18,122 nt of DNA, from contig PLSZ01000226.1 in the NCBI GenBank assembly GCA_003164305.1, positions 1-18,122 on the forward strand. The letters are read 5' to 3'. The notes beneath the pieces were generated by a model. That model saw only the letters and a program-made list of their open reading frames with translations, was not told where the DNA came from and ran no database searches. The stretch's first letter is position 1. Each line of letters starts with the position of its first letter. A program made the position numbers and the translations under genes. This DNA comes from Acetobacteraceae bacterium. Its GTDB lineage: Bacteria; Pseudomonadota; Alphaproteobacteria; Acetobacterales; Acetobacteraceae. Positions 7,852 through 14,570 of the stretch are shown here, in pieces.

Positions 7852-9164
7852 AATTCCAGCAGATTATCGCGGAAATGCGCGTGCGTGTACGCCGCCCGCA
7901 CCAGACCGCGCGCCTGCAACGCCGGAACCAATCCATCCTCCACTTCCGCCAGCGTACGCCGGCTGACGTTAGGCATCGAGAACAAGAATCCGTCGCCGCC
8001 GACTTCTTCCATGACCTCGCCCATCCGAGCCGCCATCGCGTCCGGTGTGCCAACCAGTTCGACCGATAGTTCCGTGGCGTTATGATCCGCCATGGTCTCC
8101 CGGATCGAGCGTCCCGCGGCCTTGCGACGGAATTCTTCCAGTGTCTGTTGATGACCGTTGGTGCTGACATCGTCCGGCAGCGGTTTGTCGATGTCGAATC
8201 GGCCAAAATCGATGTTGGTCACCTTGCCCAGATGCGCCAGCCGCTCGGGGATCGTCGCCGCGGCCCGCGCGGCCCGTTGCAGTTTCCTGTCCTGAGCTTC
8301 GGATTCCGTCTCCCCGATGATTGGTGCCACCAGGAACAGAACCTTGCACGAGTCCGGATCGCGCCCATGCGCCACCATCCGCGCCCGCACATCGTCGCGA
8401 TACGCCTTCATCGCCGCGATCCCTTTCGTGTGCGCGACGATCGTGTCGGAGTAACGCGACGCGAACTGGCGCCCGCGCGGCGACCCACCGGCCTGCGCGA
8501 TCACCGGCTGGCCTTGCGGACACGGCCCGGAGTTCAACGGCCCGCGCGTTTTGAAATACTTACCCTCGAAATTAACCGCATGCACTTTTGTGTGATCGAC
8601 CAAGACGCCGCCGTGCCGGTCCGCGATAATCGCCCCAGGCTCCCACGAGGCCCATAAGCGGCGGCAGACCTCCATGTATTCGTCCGCCATCTCGTAACGC
8701 AGATCGTGTTCCGGCATGCCCGGCAGACCAAAGTTCATCGCCGCGAAATCCGAACTGCCGGTCACCGCGTTCCAGCCGATGCGGCCTTGCGACACCTGAT
8801 CCAACGTCGCCACCAGACGTGCCAACAAATACGGCGGATAAGCATAAGTGCCGAACGTTGGAACGATACCGATACGTGACGTCACCTGGCTCATCAACGA
8901 CGCCACAACCGAGGGGTCCTGCCGCGGCACCGCGATCCCGTGTTTCAAGTACAGCTCGGTCGAACCGCCGTAACTTTCACCGACGTACGACGAGTCCTCG
9001 ATCAACAGATAGTCGAAGCACGCCCGTTCCAGGCTCCGAGCCATGTCGGTGAACAATTCCGGCACCATCCAGGTGCGCCCGATATGGCCGGTCCAGGATT
9101 CAGCCCAGGCCTGGACGCTCGATCCCTGGAGGAACCAACCGAGATGAAAAGGTCTCGCCGCCAT
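7848..9164 (-). CDS. FMN-dependent monooxygenase, LLM class, NtaA/SnaA/DmoA family
   Basis: 438 residues, close to the family's usual 440-460. Family landmarks: N-terminal FHLGWFLQGSSVQAW, MARSLERACFDYLLIED (41-57), SQGRIGWNAVTGSSDFAAMNFG (125-146), where this family has GWNxVTS, YFKTRGPLN (203-211), and VIAQAGGSPRGRQFASRYSD (221-240). These enzymes are TIM-barrel proteins that use FMNH2 from a partner reductase and O2 to split C-N or C-S bonds (nitrilotriacetate, EDTA, dimethylsulfide, sulfones, pristinamycin). No flavin reductase gene lies in the window. The start is well supported: AGGAG (rc of 9172-9176) sits 8 bases before ATG 9164. The gene converges on the ABC importer with a 4-base stop-to-stop overlap and diverges from cynS. 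The substrate cannot be read from the sequence; co-use with the neighbouring importer is a reasonable inference. Confidence 0.93.
   Translation of the reverse strand: MAARPFHLGWFLQGSSVQAWAESWTGHIGRTWMVPELFTDMARSLERACFDYLLIEDSSYVGESYGGSTELYLKHGIAVPRQDPSVVASLMSQVTSRIGIVPTFGTYAYPPYLLARLVATLDQVSQGRIGWNAVTGSSDFAAMNFGLPGMPEHDLRYEMADEYMEVCRRLWASWEPGAIIADRHGGVLVDHTKVHAVNFEGKYFKTRGPLNSGPCPQGQPVIAQAGGSPRGRQFASRYSDTIVAHTKGIAAMKAYRDDVRARMVAHGRDPDSCKVLFLVAPIIGETESEAQDRKLQRAARAAATIPERLAHLGKVTNIDFGRFDIDKPLPDDVSTNGHQQTLEEFRRKAAGRSIRETMADHNATELSVELVGTPDAMAARMGEVMEEVGGDGFLFSMPNVSRRTLAEVEDGLVPALQARGLVRAAYTHAHFRDNLLEF
9062..9076. promoter_or_regulatory. NtrC-type dyad (GCACC-N5-GGTGC)
   Basis: GCACC ATCCA GGTGC is a perfect 5-5-5 dyad and matches the enterobacterial NtrC core as I recall it. 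It lies inside the 5' part of the monooxygenase gene, about 150 bp upstream of the transcription start predicted from the sigma-54 element at 9196-9211, a normal distance for an enhancer. A near match (one base off) occurs at 16664-16678 inside a coding region, so chance must be considered. It may also be read as the conserved codons for RTWMVP in the monooxygenase. Confidence 0.45.
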
Positions 9165-9195
9165 TCAGACCGCTCCTGTTGGCCGTGAAGAATGC

Positions 9196-9211
9196 TGGCA
9201 CGATTTATGCC
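9196..9211 (+). promoter_or_regulatory. Sigma-54 (RpoN) -24/-12 promoter candidate for cynS
   Basis: TGGCACG (9196-9202), four bases, then ATGCC (9207-9211): the -24 block matches all seven consensus bases, and the invariant GG (9197-9198) and GC (9209-9210) are exactly 10 bases apart. It points toward cynS and predicts a start near 9221, leaving a leader of about 108 bases before GTG 9330. Other TGGCAC occurrences that I checked on either strand lack the GC at the right distance. Nitrogen-scavenging genes are classic sigma-54/NtrC targets. Confidence 0.55.
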
Positions 9212-9316
9212 CTATGAGCCGCGACCCCGTCTATCCGCACCGTTCGTGGGCAAATCCAAAAGCCGTCACGCAATGTTGCCCGCTTTGGAATCCATTGCCT
9301 ATGTTTTTATCACCGC

Positions 9317-9322
9317 AGGAGG
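9317..9322 (+). promoter_or_regulatory. cynS: Ribosome binding site fixing the cynS start
   Basis: AGGAGG, a perfect Shine-Dalgarno core, lies 7 bases before GTG 9330. This decides the start, because the reading frame stays open for 46 more codons upstream (to 9192) and that extension has no counterpart in cyanases. Confidence 0.85.
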
Positions 9323-9329
9323 CTGCCAC

Positions 9330-9779
9330 GTGAACGAAGCCAAAACCGCTCTGGGCCACAAGATCACCACTATCAAAAAGCAAAAGAAGTGGACCTGGCC
9401 GGACATCGCCGCGAAGCTGGAGCATTCCCCGGTCTGGACCTGCGCCGCGTGCCTCGGCCAGATGTCGATGACCGAAGCGACCGCCGAAAAAGCCGGCAAA
9501 CTGTTCGGCCTGACCGATGACGAAGTGGCTTTGTTGCAAGAACCACCCTATCGCGGCAGCCTGCCCACCGCCGTGCCGACCGATCCGCTGATCTACCGCT
9601 TCTACGAACTGATCCAGGTCTACGGCACCACCTGGAAGGAACTCATTCACGAAGAATTCGGTGACGGCATCATGAGCGCGATCGATTTCGACATGACGCT
9701 GGAACGTCAGCCGGATCAAAAAGGCGACCGGGTGAAGCTGTCGATGACCGGCAAGTTCCTGCCTTACAAACGCTACTGA
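9330..9779 (+). CDS. cynS: Cyanate hydratase (cyanase)
   Basis: 149 residues from GTG 9330, matching the cyanase family (E. coli CynS, 156). It converts cyanate plus bicarbonate to ammonia and CO2 in the cytoplasm, as a decamer. The N-terminal half (about 5-75) is the helical DNA-binding-like domain; the C-terminal half is the cyanase catalytic domain. The three catalytic residues of E. coli CynS (Arg96, Glu99, Ser122) are present as Arg90, Glu93 and Ser116 in the blocks PTDPLIYRFYELIQVYGTTW and FGDGIMSAIDF. The protein ends in the usual FLPYK. Neither a carbonic anhydrase (CynT) nor a cyanate/nitrate transporter lies beside it. It is divergent from the monooxygenase and followed after 6 bases by a sulfotransferase gene. 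The upstream sigma-54 and NtrC-type elements suggest induction under nitrogen limitation. Confidence 0.97.
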   Translation: MNEAKTALGHKITTIKKQKKWTWPDIAAKLEHSPVWTCAACLGQMSMTEATAEKAGKLFGLTDDEVALLQEPPYRGSLPTAVPTDPLIYRFYELIQVYGTTWKELIHEEFGDGIMSAIDFDMTLERQPDQKGDRVKLSMTGKFLPYKRY

Positions 9780-9785
9780 CCCGGG

Positions 9786-10730
9786 TTGCCAGTTGCGCGG
9801 CGGAGCGCGAACATCCCCGCCGCGACCCCCGCGATCTGGAACCATCCATTGCCATCCTGGATTGAACATCAGCAGGCGCTCACGGACCTCGCGCGCAAGC
9901 AGCTGTTCTTCGTCGGTGGCGCACCGCGGTCCGGGACCACCTGGGTGCAGCAGATCCTCAACGCGCATCCCGAAGTGTCCTGCGGCGGCGAGGGGCTGTT
10001 CCAAAAGCAACTCGCCGAGCCTCTGGAAGCCATGATGACGCGGCGCTCCGAAGCGTTATCCGCCAAGAACACCGGCTTGTTCAGCCACACCGGCGGCTTC
10101 CCCCTGCCGGTGGAGGAGGACGTGGAGTTCCTGGTAGGCACTGCCATCCTGCTGTCGCTGCGCCAGCAAAGCGCCGGGAAATCCTGCCGCGCGATCGGCG
10201 AAAAGACGCCCGAGAACGTGTTCTTCTACCCTCGCTTAAGGCAGTTATTTCCGAAGTCGAAATGTATCGCCATCGCCCGTGATCCGCGCGATGTCCTGAC
10301 CTCCGCCTGGCACTTCTTCCATCAACCGGTCGCGAATGAGGACGAAAGCGAAGCGAAATTCGCCTTCATCCGCCTGGCATTGCCGTCGCTGGATCAGGGC
10401 GCGCGCGCGACGCTGGACCTCGCCGCGCGGCATCCCGCCGACGTCATGACGATCACGTATGAAAGTTTGCGCCGCACGCCGGAATTCGTCGTCGCCAACA
10501 TGTTTCGCTTTCTGAGCGTGTCCGATGCGTCCTCCATCGTCGCGGATTGCGTCGCTCGCACTTCGTTCGCGGCGCTGACCGGCGGCCGGGAGGCGGGCAA
10601 CGAGCAAAAGGGCTCGTTCTTCCGTAAAGGCATCGCCGGCGACTGGCGCTCGACCCTGACGCCGGAGATGAACCAACTCGTGTTGCGAGAGCTTGCCTGG
10701 ATGTTTCCCGCCTTCGGTTGGAAACCCTGA
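9786..10730 (+). CDS. PAPS-dependent sulfotransferase family protein
   Basis: Up to 314 residues. The 5'-phosphosulfate-binding loop FFVGGAPRSGTTWVQ is at 41-55, the 3'-phosphate-binding segment IAIARDPRDVLTSAWHF at 161-177, and the C-terminal RKGIAGDWRSTLTPE at 280-294, all typical of the Sulfotransfer_1/3 families. Such enzymes move sulfate from PAPS to a hydroxyl or amine of a carbohydrate, lipid or small molecule; the acceptor here is unknown. The start is uncertain: no in-frame ATG precedes the core, and the candidates are TTG 9786 (no ribosome site) and TTG 9849 (GGA nearby). Third positions of the 9786-9848 codons are GC-rich like the rest of the gene, so I keep the longer form. It follows cynS by 6 bases and may be co-transcribed and coupled to it. 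Confidence 0.88.
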   Translation: MPVARRSANIPAATPAIWNHPLPSWIEHQQALTDLARKQLFFVGGAPRSGTTWVQQILNAHPEVSCGGEGLFQKQLAEPLEAMMTRRSEALSAKNTGLFSHTGGFPLPVEEDVEFLVGTAILLSLRQQSAGKSCRAIGEKTPENVFFYPRLRQLFPKSKCIAIARDPRDVLTSAWHFFHQPVANEDESEAKFAFIRLALPSLDQGARATLDLAARHPADVMTITYESLRRTPEFVVANMFRFLSVSDASSIVADCVARTSFAALTGGREAGNEQKGSFFRKGIAGDWRSTLTPEMNQLVLRELAWMFPAFGWKP

Positions 10731-10762
10731 CGGGCCGGCTGCCAGGCGGGCGCGGGACTTCC

Positions 10763-10802
10763 AGGGTCCGCCACGAACCGGTAGGGTCTGCCGAGAACCG
10801 GA
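10763..10802 (+). repeat. Two tandem 20-bp imperfect direct repeats before the beta-propeller gene
   Basis: 10763-10782 and 10783-10802 match at 16 of 20 positions (shared AGGGTC, GCC and GAACCGG blocks). They abut with no spacer, and the second copy ends inside the GGAGG ribosome site (10800-10804) of the next gene. They may be a regulator-binding pair or a recent local duplication. Confidence 0.5.
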
Positions 10803-10813
10803 GGAAACCGACC

Positions 10814-11983
10814 ATGCTGAAACGCGCGCTTCTCGCACTCTGCGTCACGCCCGCTTTGCTGTTGGCCGCCGGTCCGGCGCAAGCGGGACCGAACGATATT
10901 TTGATCGGACTCGATGAGAAGGTCACTTATGGTCCGGATGGCTCGGTCAATGGGGCGCCGGGCAAAGATGAAGTTCTGATCATGGATGTCACGACGCCGG
11001 CGAAGCCGGTGATCCGCGCGCGGCTGCCGCTGATAAACTCGCTGCTTGGGCCGCCGACAAATCTGCAAATCACTCCTGACGGCAAGTTGGGGCTTGTCGC
11101 CAACTCGGTGCTACACACGCCGGACGCCAATGGTTTCAAAGTTTCCCCCGATGAGCGTCTGTTCGTGATCGATCTGACCGCGACGCCACCGAAGCTCGCC
11201 GATACCGTTACCGTCGGAAAGCAGCCATCAGGACTGGCGATTTCCCGCAAAGGCGATCTGGCGTTGGTCGCCAACCGCAATGGCAAGAGCGTCTCCGTGC
11301 TGTCGATCGTCAACGGCAAGGTTTCCCTGGCCGGTGACGTTCCGGTCGAGCAAGAAGCCGCCGCCGTCGCCATCACGCCGGACGGCAAGCGGGCTTTCGT
11401 GTGCCTGAACCTCGCCAACCGGGTCGGTGTGTTGAGCATCGACGGCCAAAAGGTCACCTACGACAAAACTCTTGACATTCCGGTGGCCTTCAACCCCTAT
11501 AACATCGACGTGACGCCGAACGGTAAATTCGCCATCGTTTCGACCACCGGTGCCGGCAAGAATAACGGCGACACCATGGCGGTGATCGATGCGACGGGGC
11601 CGCATCCACGCACGGTCTTCGTGATGACTCCCGGCAACGGGCCGGAAGGTTTCGCGATCTCCCCGGACGGCAAATATGTCGCCGCCGCGCTGCTGCTCGG
11701 GACCGGCGCGAAGCAAACCGACTGGTTCAAGACCAAAGGCGGCGAGTTGGCGTTGATGTCGCTCGACTCCGCCACTGGAGAGATGGAGGTGAAGTCGCGC
11801 GCGCCGTTGGGTGGCCTGCCGGAAGGTCTCGCGTTCAGCCCCAGGAGCGATTACGTGTATGTCGGCAATTATTTCGATAACGATCTACAGGTATTTCGCA
11901 CGCAGGGAGGAACGCTGAAACAGGTTGGCGCCAACATCAAACTCGGCGGTCAGCCCGCGTCGATGCGCGCGCTGCCGCATTGA
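10814..11983 (+). CDS. Exported YVTN/YncE-like beta-propeller protein
   Basis: 389 residues from ATG 10814, preceded 9 bases upstream by GGAGG; upstream in-frame codons (to 10718) overlap the sulfotransferase end and precede the signal peptide, so I reject them. Residues 1-24 form a signal peptide (LKRALLALCVTPALLLAAG, cut after AQA). The rest is a repeated propeller of about 45-residue blades with the pattern ITPDGKxAxVxNxxxxxVxVLSI, visible in ISRKGDLALVANRNGKSVSVLSI-, ITPDGKRAFVC-, VTPNGKFAIVS-, ISPDGKYVAAALL- and FSPRSDYVYVGNYF-type segments. Relatives include YncE and 3-carboxymuconate cyclase-like lactonases. I see no heme motif and no clear catalytic set, so the function is open: ligand binding, enzyme or structural scaffold in the periplasm. 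It stands 83 bases after the sulfotransferase gene. Confidence 0.86.
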   Translation: MLKRALLALCVTPALLLAAGPAQAGPNDILIGLDEKVTYGPDGSVNGAPGKDEVLIMDVTTPAKPVIRARLPLINSLLGPPTNLQITPDGKLGLVANSVLHTPDANGFKVSPDERLFVIDLTATPPKLADTVTVGKQPSGLAISRKGDLALVANRNGKSVSVLSIVNGKVSLAGDVPVEQEAAAVAITPDGKRAFVCLNLANRVGVLSIDGQKVTYDKTLDIPVAFNPYNIDVTPNGKFAIVSTTGAGKNNGDTMAVIDATGPHPRTVFVMTPGNGPEGFAISPDGKYVAAALLLGTGAKQTDWFKTKGGELALMSLDSATGEMEVKSRAPLGGLPEGLAFSPRSDYVYVGNYFDNDLQVFRTQGGTLKQVGANIKLGGQPASMRALPH

Positions 11984-12042
11984 ACTTGACGTGAGCCTGA
12001 CCGCCCGGCCGAACATCTGAAGGAAACGCCGGGTCACAGCCA

Positions 12043-12068
12043 CGTCGCGACGGGATTCCGTCGCGGCG
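12043..12068 (+). terminator. 11-bp hairpin after the beta-propeller gene, no T-run
   Basis: 12043-12053 pairs with 12058-12068 over 11 bp (one G-T pair) around a GATT loop, in the 157-base gap between the beta-propeller gene and the amidohydrolase gene. No T-run follows, so it is not a classic intrinsic terminator; Rho-dependent pausing, 3'-end protection or chance are alternatives. Confidence 0.3.
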
Positions 12069-12140
12069 CTTGATCCCATTCCCGTCCGGTGCGACCGTAA
12101 CCTCGCCTCAAGAAGCGATCGTCAAAAAAAGGAACGTGCC

Positions 12141-13262
12141 ATGACCCGCGCCTATCATGTGATCGACGCCGACGGCCATATCCTGGAGCCATTGTCGCTC
12201 TGGAACGACTACATCGACCCCGCGTTTCGCGACCGCGCGCCACGCCTGATCCGCGACACCGACGGCAAGGAACGCCTGCTGATCGAGCAACAAGTGCTTG
12301 GCAGCAAAAAAGGCATGGGCGCGATCGGCGCCGTCGGCGCGCGCGATGGGATCGTTGTTGATGACACCATGGAATATGAGCAAGGACGCAAGGGCGGCTT
12401 CGACCCCCACGCGAGGATTCCGGACATGGATCTGGACGGCATCGACGCCGCTTTCCTGTTCCCCAGCGTCGGATTGTTTTGTGGCGCGGTGAAGGATCCC
12501 GCGCTCGCCGGCGCCGTCGCGCGCGCTTACAACCGATGGCTCGCGGATTACTGCAAACCCTATCCCGACCGGTTGTTCGGCGTCGCGATGATCCCGTTGC
12601 AATCCGTCGAAGGCGCCATCGCGGAAATGACATTCGCCCGTCGCACTCTGGGGATGAAGGCCGCGTTTATCCGCCCCAATCCATACAGCGACAAAATGAT
12701 CGACCAACCGGAATACGAGCCGTTCTGGGCCGCCGCGGAAGCGCTCGACATGTCGGTGTGCTTCCACGAAGGCGCCGGAGCAGGCATGCCGCAGGTCGGC
12801 ACGGATCGTTTCGAAGGCCGCGGCGCCCGGCACATCGTTTCGCACACGATGGAAATGATGATGGCCTGCCTCGCGGTGATCTGGGGCGGCGTGTGTGAAC
12901 GGCATCCGAACATTCGCATCGGCTTTCTGGAATCCGGCGGCGGCTGGGTGGCGCCGTGGCTGGATCGCATGAACCGCCACTTCGACGATATCGGCTTCAA
13001 CGATTCCGGATTGAAAACCAGACCAAGCGAGTTGTTCGAACGCAATTGCTGGATCGCGTTCGAGCCGGTGGAGACAAGTTTGAAAGTCCTCGCCGAACAT
13101 ATCGGCCCGCACAAGATCCTTTGGGCCACCGATTACCCGCATCCGGATGGGTTCTTCCCCGGTGCCCCGGATATGGTGCGCGGCCTTCTGGGCAACGCCT
13201 CCGCCGAAACCGTGAAACAGATCATGGCCGGCAGCGCGATGAAGTTTTATGGGCTGCGCTGA
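12141..13262 (+). CDS. Amidohydrolase-2 family (TIM-barrel metal-dependent hydrolase/decarboxylase)
   Basis: 373 residues. The metal-site signature begins the protein as VIDADGHILEP (Asp9, Asp11, His13), followed by CFHEGAGAG with His209, then LESGGGWVAPWLDRM (263-277), and closes with ILWATDYPHPDG (327-337), whose Asp331 is the usual barrel-end ligand. These are the landmarks of the Amidohydro_2 group that includes ACMSD and gamma-resorcylate decarboxylases and many uncharacterised hydrolases. It is cytoplasmic: no signal peptide. AAGGAA lies 7 bases before ATG 12141. It is followed after 66 bases by a dienelactone-hydrolase-family gene in the same direction, so an aromatic or lactone degradation step is plausible but unproven. 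Reaction type (hydrolysis versus decarboxylation) cannot be told from these motifs. Confidence 0.88.
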   Translation: MTRAYHVIDADGHILEPLSLWNDYIDPAFRDRAPRLIRDTDGKERLLIEQQVLGSKKGMGAIGAVGARDGIVVDDTMEYEQGRKGGFDPHARIPDMDLDGIDAAFLFPSVGLFCGAVKDPALAGAVARAYNRWLADYCKPYPDRLFGVAMIPLQSVEGAIAEMTFARRTLGMKAAFIRPNPYSDKMIDQPEYEPFWAAAEALDMSVCFHEGAGAGMPQVGTDRFEGRGARHIVSHTMEMMMACLAVIWGGVCERHPNIRIGFLESGGGWVAPWLDRMNRHFDDIGFNDSGLKTRPSELFERNCWIAFEPVETSLKVLAEHIGPHKILWATDYPHPDGFFPGAPDMVRGLLGNASAETVKQIMAGSAMKFYGLR

Positions 13263-13295
13263 TCGCTGCTTGCGTGAACCCGAGCCGGATGGAAT

Positions 13296-13321
13296 CCTCC
13301 CCGACGGAAACGCCGGGGAGG
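13296..13321 (+). promoter_or_regulatory. GAAA-capped hairpin burying the Shine-Dalgarno of the dienelactone hydrolase gene
   Basis: 13296-13306 pairs with 13311-13321: ten Watson-Crick pairs with a single A-C mismatch (13304/13313), closed by a GAAA (GNRA) tetraloop at 13307-13310. The whole 3' arm end GGGGAGG (13315-13321) is the ribosome site, 7 bases before GTG 13329. In this fold the site is fully paired, so translation should be low unless ribosomes leaving the upstream gene, heat, a protein or a small RNA open it. No T-run follows, so it is not a terminator. Confidence 0.55.
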
Positions 13322-13328
13322 CACGCTC

Positions 13329-14066
13329 GTGATCGAACAAACTTCGGATATCGCCACCAAAGACGGGGCGATGGAAACATTCATTGTGCATCCGGACCAT
13401 GGCGCGCACCCGCCCGTGCTGATGCTGATGGACGCCCCCGGCATCCGTGAGGAATTGCGCGACATGGCGCGCCGCCTCGCCACCGTTGGCTATTACGTCA
13501 TGCTGCCGAATCTTTATTACCGAGCCGGCCGCGATACAATTTACGGTCCCGACGTCCTCACCAAAGGCAGCGCCGAGCAAGCCCGCATGCGCGCGGTCCG
13601 CACCAAGATGACCATCCCGCCGATGATGGACGACGTCGCCGCGATGATCGCCTACGCCGACAACCAACCCGCCGCGAAACCCGGTCCGGTCGGCACGCAT
13701 GGTTATTGCATGAGCGGACCGTACTCGCTCGCTGCCGCGGCACGCTACCCGGATCGCATTGCCGCCGCCGCGTCGTTTTACGGCACCTGGCTGGTGTCGG
13801 AGAACGAAGAAAGCCCGCACCTCAATCTCGCCAAGGCCAAAGGCGAACTCTACATCGCCTGCGCCGAGCACGACGAGCTGGCGCCGTTGCCGATGGTCGC
13901 GGAACTCAAAGCCCTGTTCGTGAAATCCGGCAATCCGGGCACCCTGGAAATGTATCCCGAGGTGCATCACGGCTTCGCGTTTCCGCAACGCTGGTGTTAC
14001 GACAAACCCGCCGCCGAGCGCCATTGGGAGCGTCTCATCGCCCTCTATCGCCGTCGATTGGGCTGA
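13329..14066 (+). CDS. Dienelactone hydrolase family protein
   Basis: 245 residues, the family's usual length. The alpha/beta-hydrolase nucleophile motif is GYCMSG with Cys127 (cysteine, as in true dienelactone hydrolase, rather than serine). The acid is Asp182 in AEHDELAP and the histidine is His214 in EVHHGF. VLMLMDAPGIREELRDMARRLA (30-51) is the typical N-terminal block. Cytoplasmic, monomeric-type hydrolase of carboxylic esters or lactones; dienelactone hydrolase itself acts in chlorocatechol degradation, but many relatives have other substrates. The start is GTG 13329, with GGGGAGG 7 bases upstream inside a stable hairpin. It probably shares a transcript with the amidohydrolase gene, 66 bases upstream. 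It ends 6 bases from the stop of the convergent ProX-type gene. Confidence 0.91.
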   Translation: MIEQTSDIATKDGAMETFIVHPDHGAHPPVLMLMDAPGIREELRDMARRLATVGYYVMLPNLYYRAGRDTIYGPDVLTKGSAEQARMRAVRTKMTIPPMMDDVAAMIAYADNQPAAKPGPVGTHGYCMSGPYSLAAAARYPDRIAAAASFYGTWLVSENEESPHLNLAKAKGELYIACAEHDELAPLPMVAELKALFVKSGNPGTLEMYPEVHHGFAFPQRWCYDKPAAERHWERLIALYRRRLG

Positions 14067-14072
14067 CCGCGC

Positions 14073-14570
14073 CTAGGGCCCGCAATCGACGATCAGCGGG
14101 TCGTAGCCCAGAGCGCGCATGAACCGTAACAAATCCGCCGAGCGCAACGTGGTCGACGCCGCGTTGTGCAGCGGATGGAAGTTGACCCATTCACTTTTCG
14201 GCAGATCGTCATCGACAACCACCGTGACCCGGCACGTCACATCGTTCATCAACCCAAACGGAGTTACCGAGCCAGGCGTCAGGCCAAGCACCTCCAGCAG
14301 CAGATCCGGTTTACCGAACGACAGCCGCGCGGCATGCACCCGCTTTTCCAGCCGGTTCAGGTCGGCCCGCTTATCGCCAGGCATCACCGCCAACCAGATT
14401 TTCCCCCGTTTGTCCTTCAAAAACAGATTCTTGCAGTGCAACCCGGGAATTTCGTCGTGCCACGCGCGTCCCTCATCGACCGTGAAGATCGGCGGATGCG
14501 ACATCGTGCTGTGCTCGATCCCAAGCTGATCGAGGAAAGCGAAAAGATCGTCAGGCGTCGCGGAACTCAC
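14073..14570 (-). CDS. ProX/YbaK-type aminoacyl-tRNA deacylase
   Basis: 165 residues from GTG 14570. Blocks: HCKNLFLKDKRGKIWLAVMPG (45-65) with the catalytic-site Lys47, GSVTPFGLMND (100-110), and FHPLHNAASTTLRSADLLRFM (131-151), which are the signatures of the freestanding ProXp-ala (PrdX) branch of the YbaK family. These enzymes hydrolyse Ala-tRNAPro made by prolyl-tRNA synthetase errors, in the cytoplasm. The frame is open to TTG 14594, but GGAGG (rc of 14578-14582) sits 7 bases before GTG 14570, and this start overlaps the upstream MmgE/PrpD stop as GTGA. Translational coupling to that gene is therefore likely. It closes a three-gene operon with no obvious functional link to the other two; it ends facing the dienelactone hydrolase gene with a 6-base gap. 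Confidence 0.92.
   Translation of the reverse strand: MSSATPDDLFAFLDQLGIEHSTMSHPPIFTVDEGRAWHDEIPGLHCKNLFLKDKRGKIWLAVMPGDKRADLNRLEKRVHAARLSFGKPDLLLEVLGLTPGSVTPFGLMNDVTCRVTVVVDDDLPKSEWVNFHPLHNAASTTLRSADLLRFMRALGYDPLIVDCGP

Noticed and set aside
9231..10010. 259-codon minus-strand open frame opposite cynS
   Set aside because: It runs antisense through cynS and into the sulfotransferase gene with no ribosome site and low-complexity composition; the sense strand encodes an intact cyanase.
10375..10390. TGGCATT-N4-TCGCT sigma-54-like match
   Set aside because: It has two mismatches in the -24 block and is inside the sulfotransferase coding region with no gene start downstream in range.
12020..12033. 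AAGGAAACGCCGGG as a ribosome site for a small gene
   Set aside because: No ATG, GTG or TTG follows within a useful distance that opens more than a few codons.
12108..14024. 638-codon open frame on the minus strand covering the amidohydrolase and dienelactone hydrolase genes
   Set aside because: It is the antisense of two clear plus-strand enzymes that happen to share a reading frame, so GC-rich third positions remove stops across both. Its translation shows no recognisable family and is rich in Arg, Gly and His as expected of a shadow.
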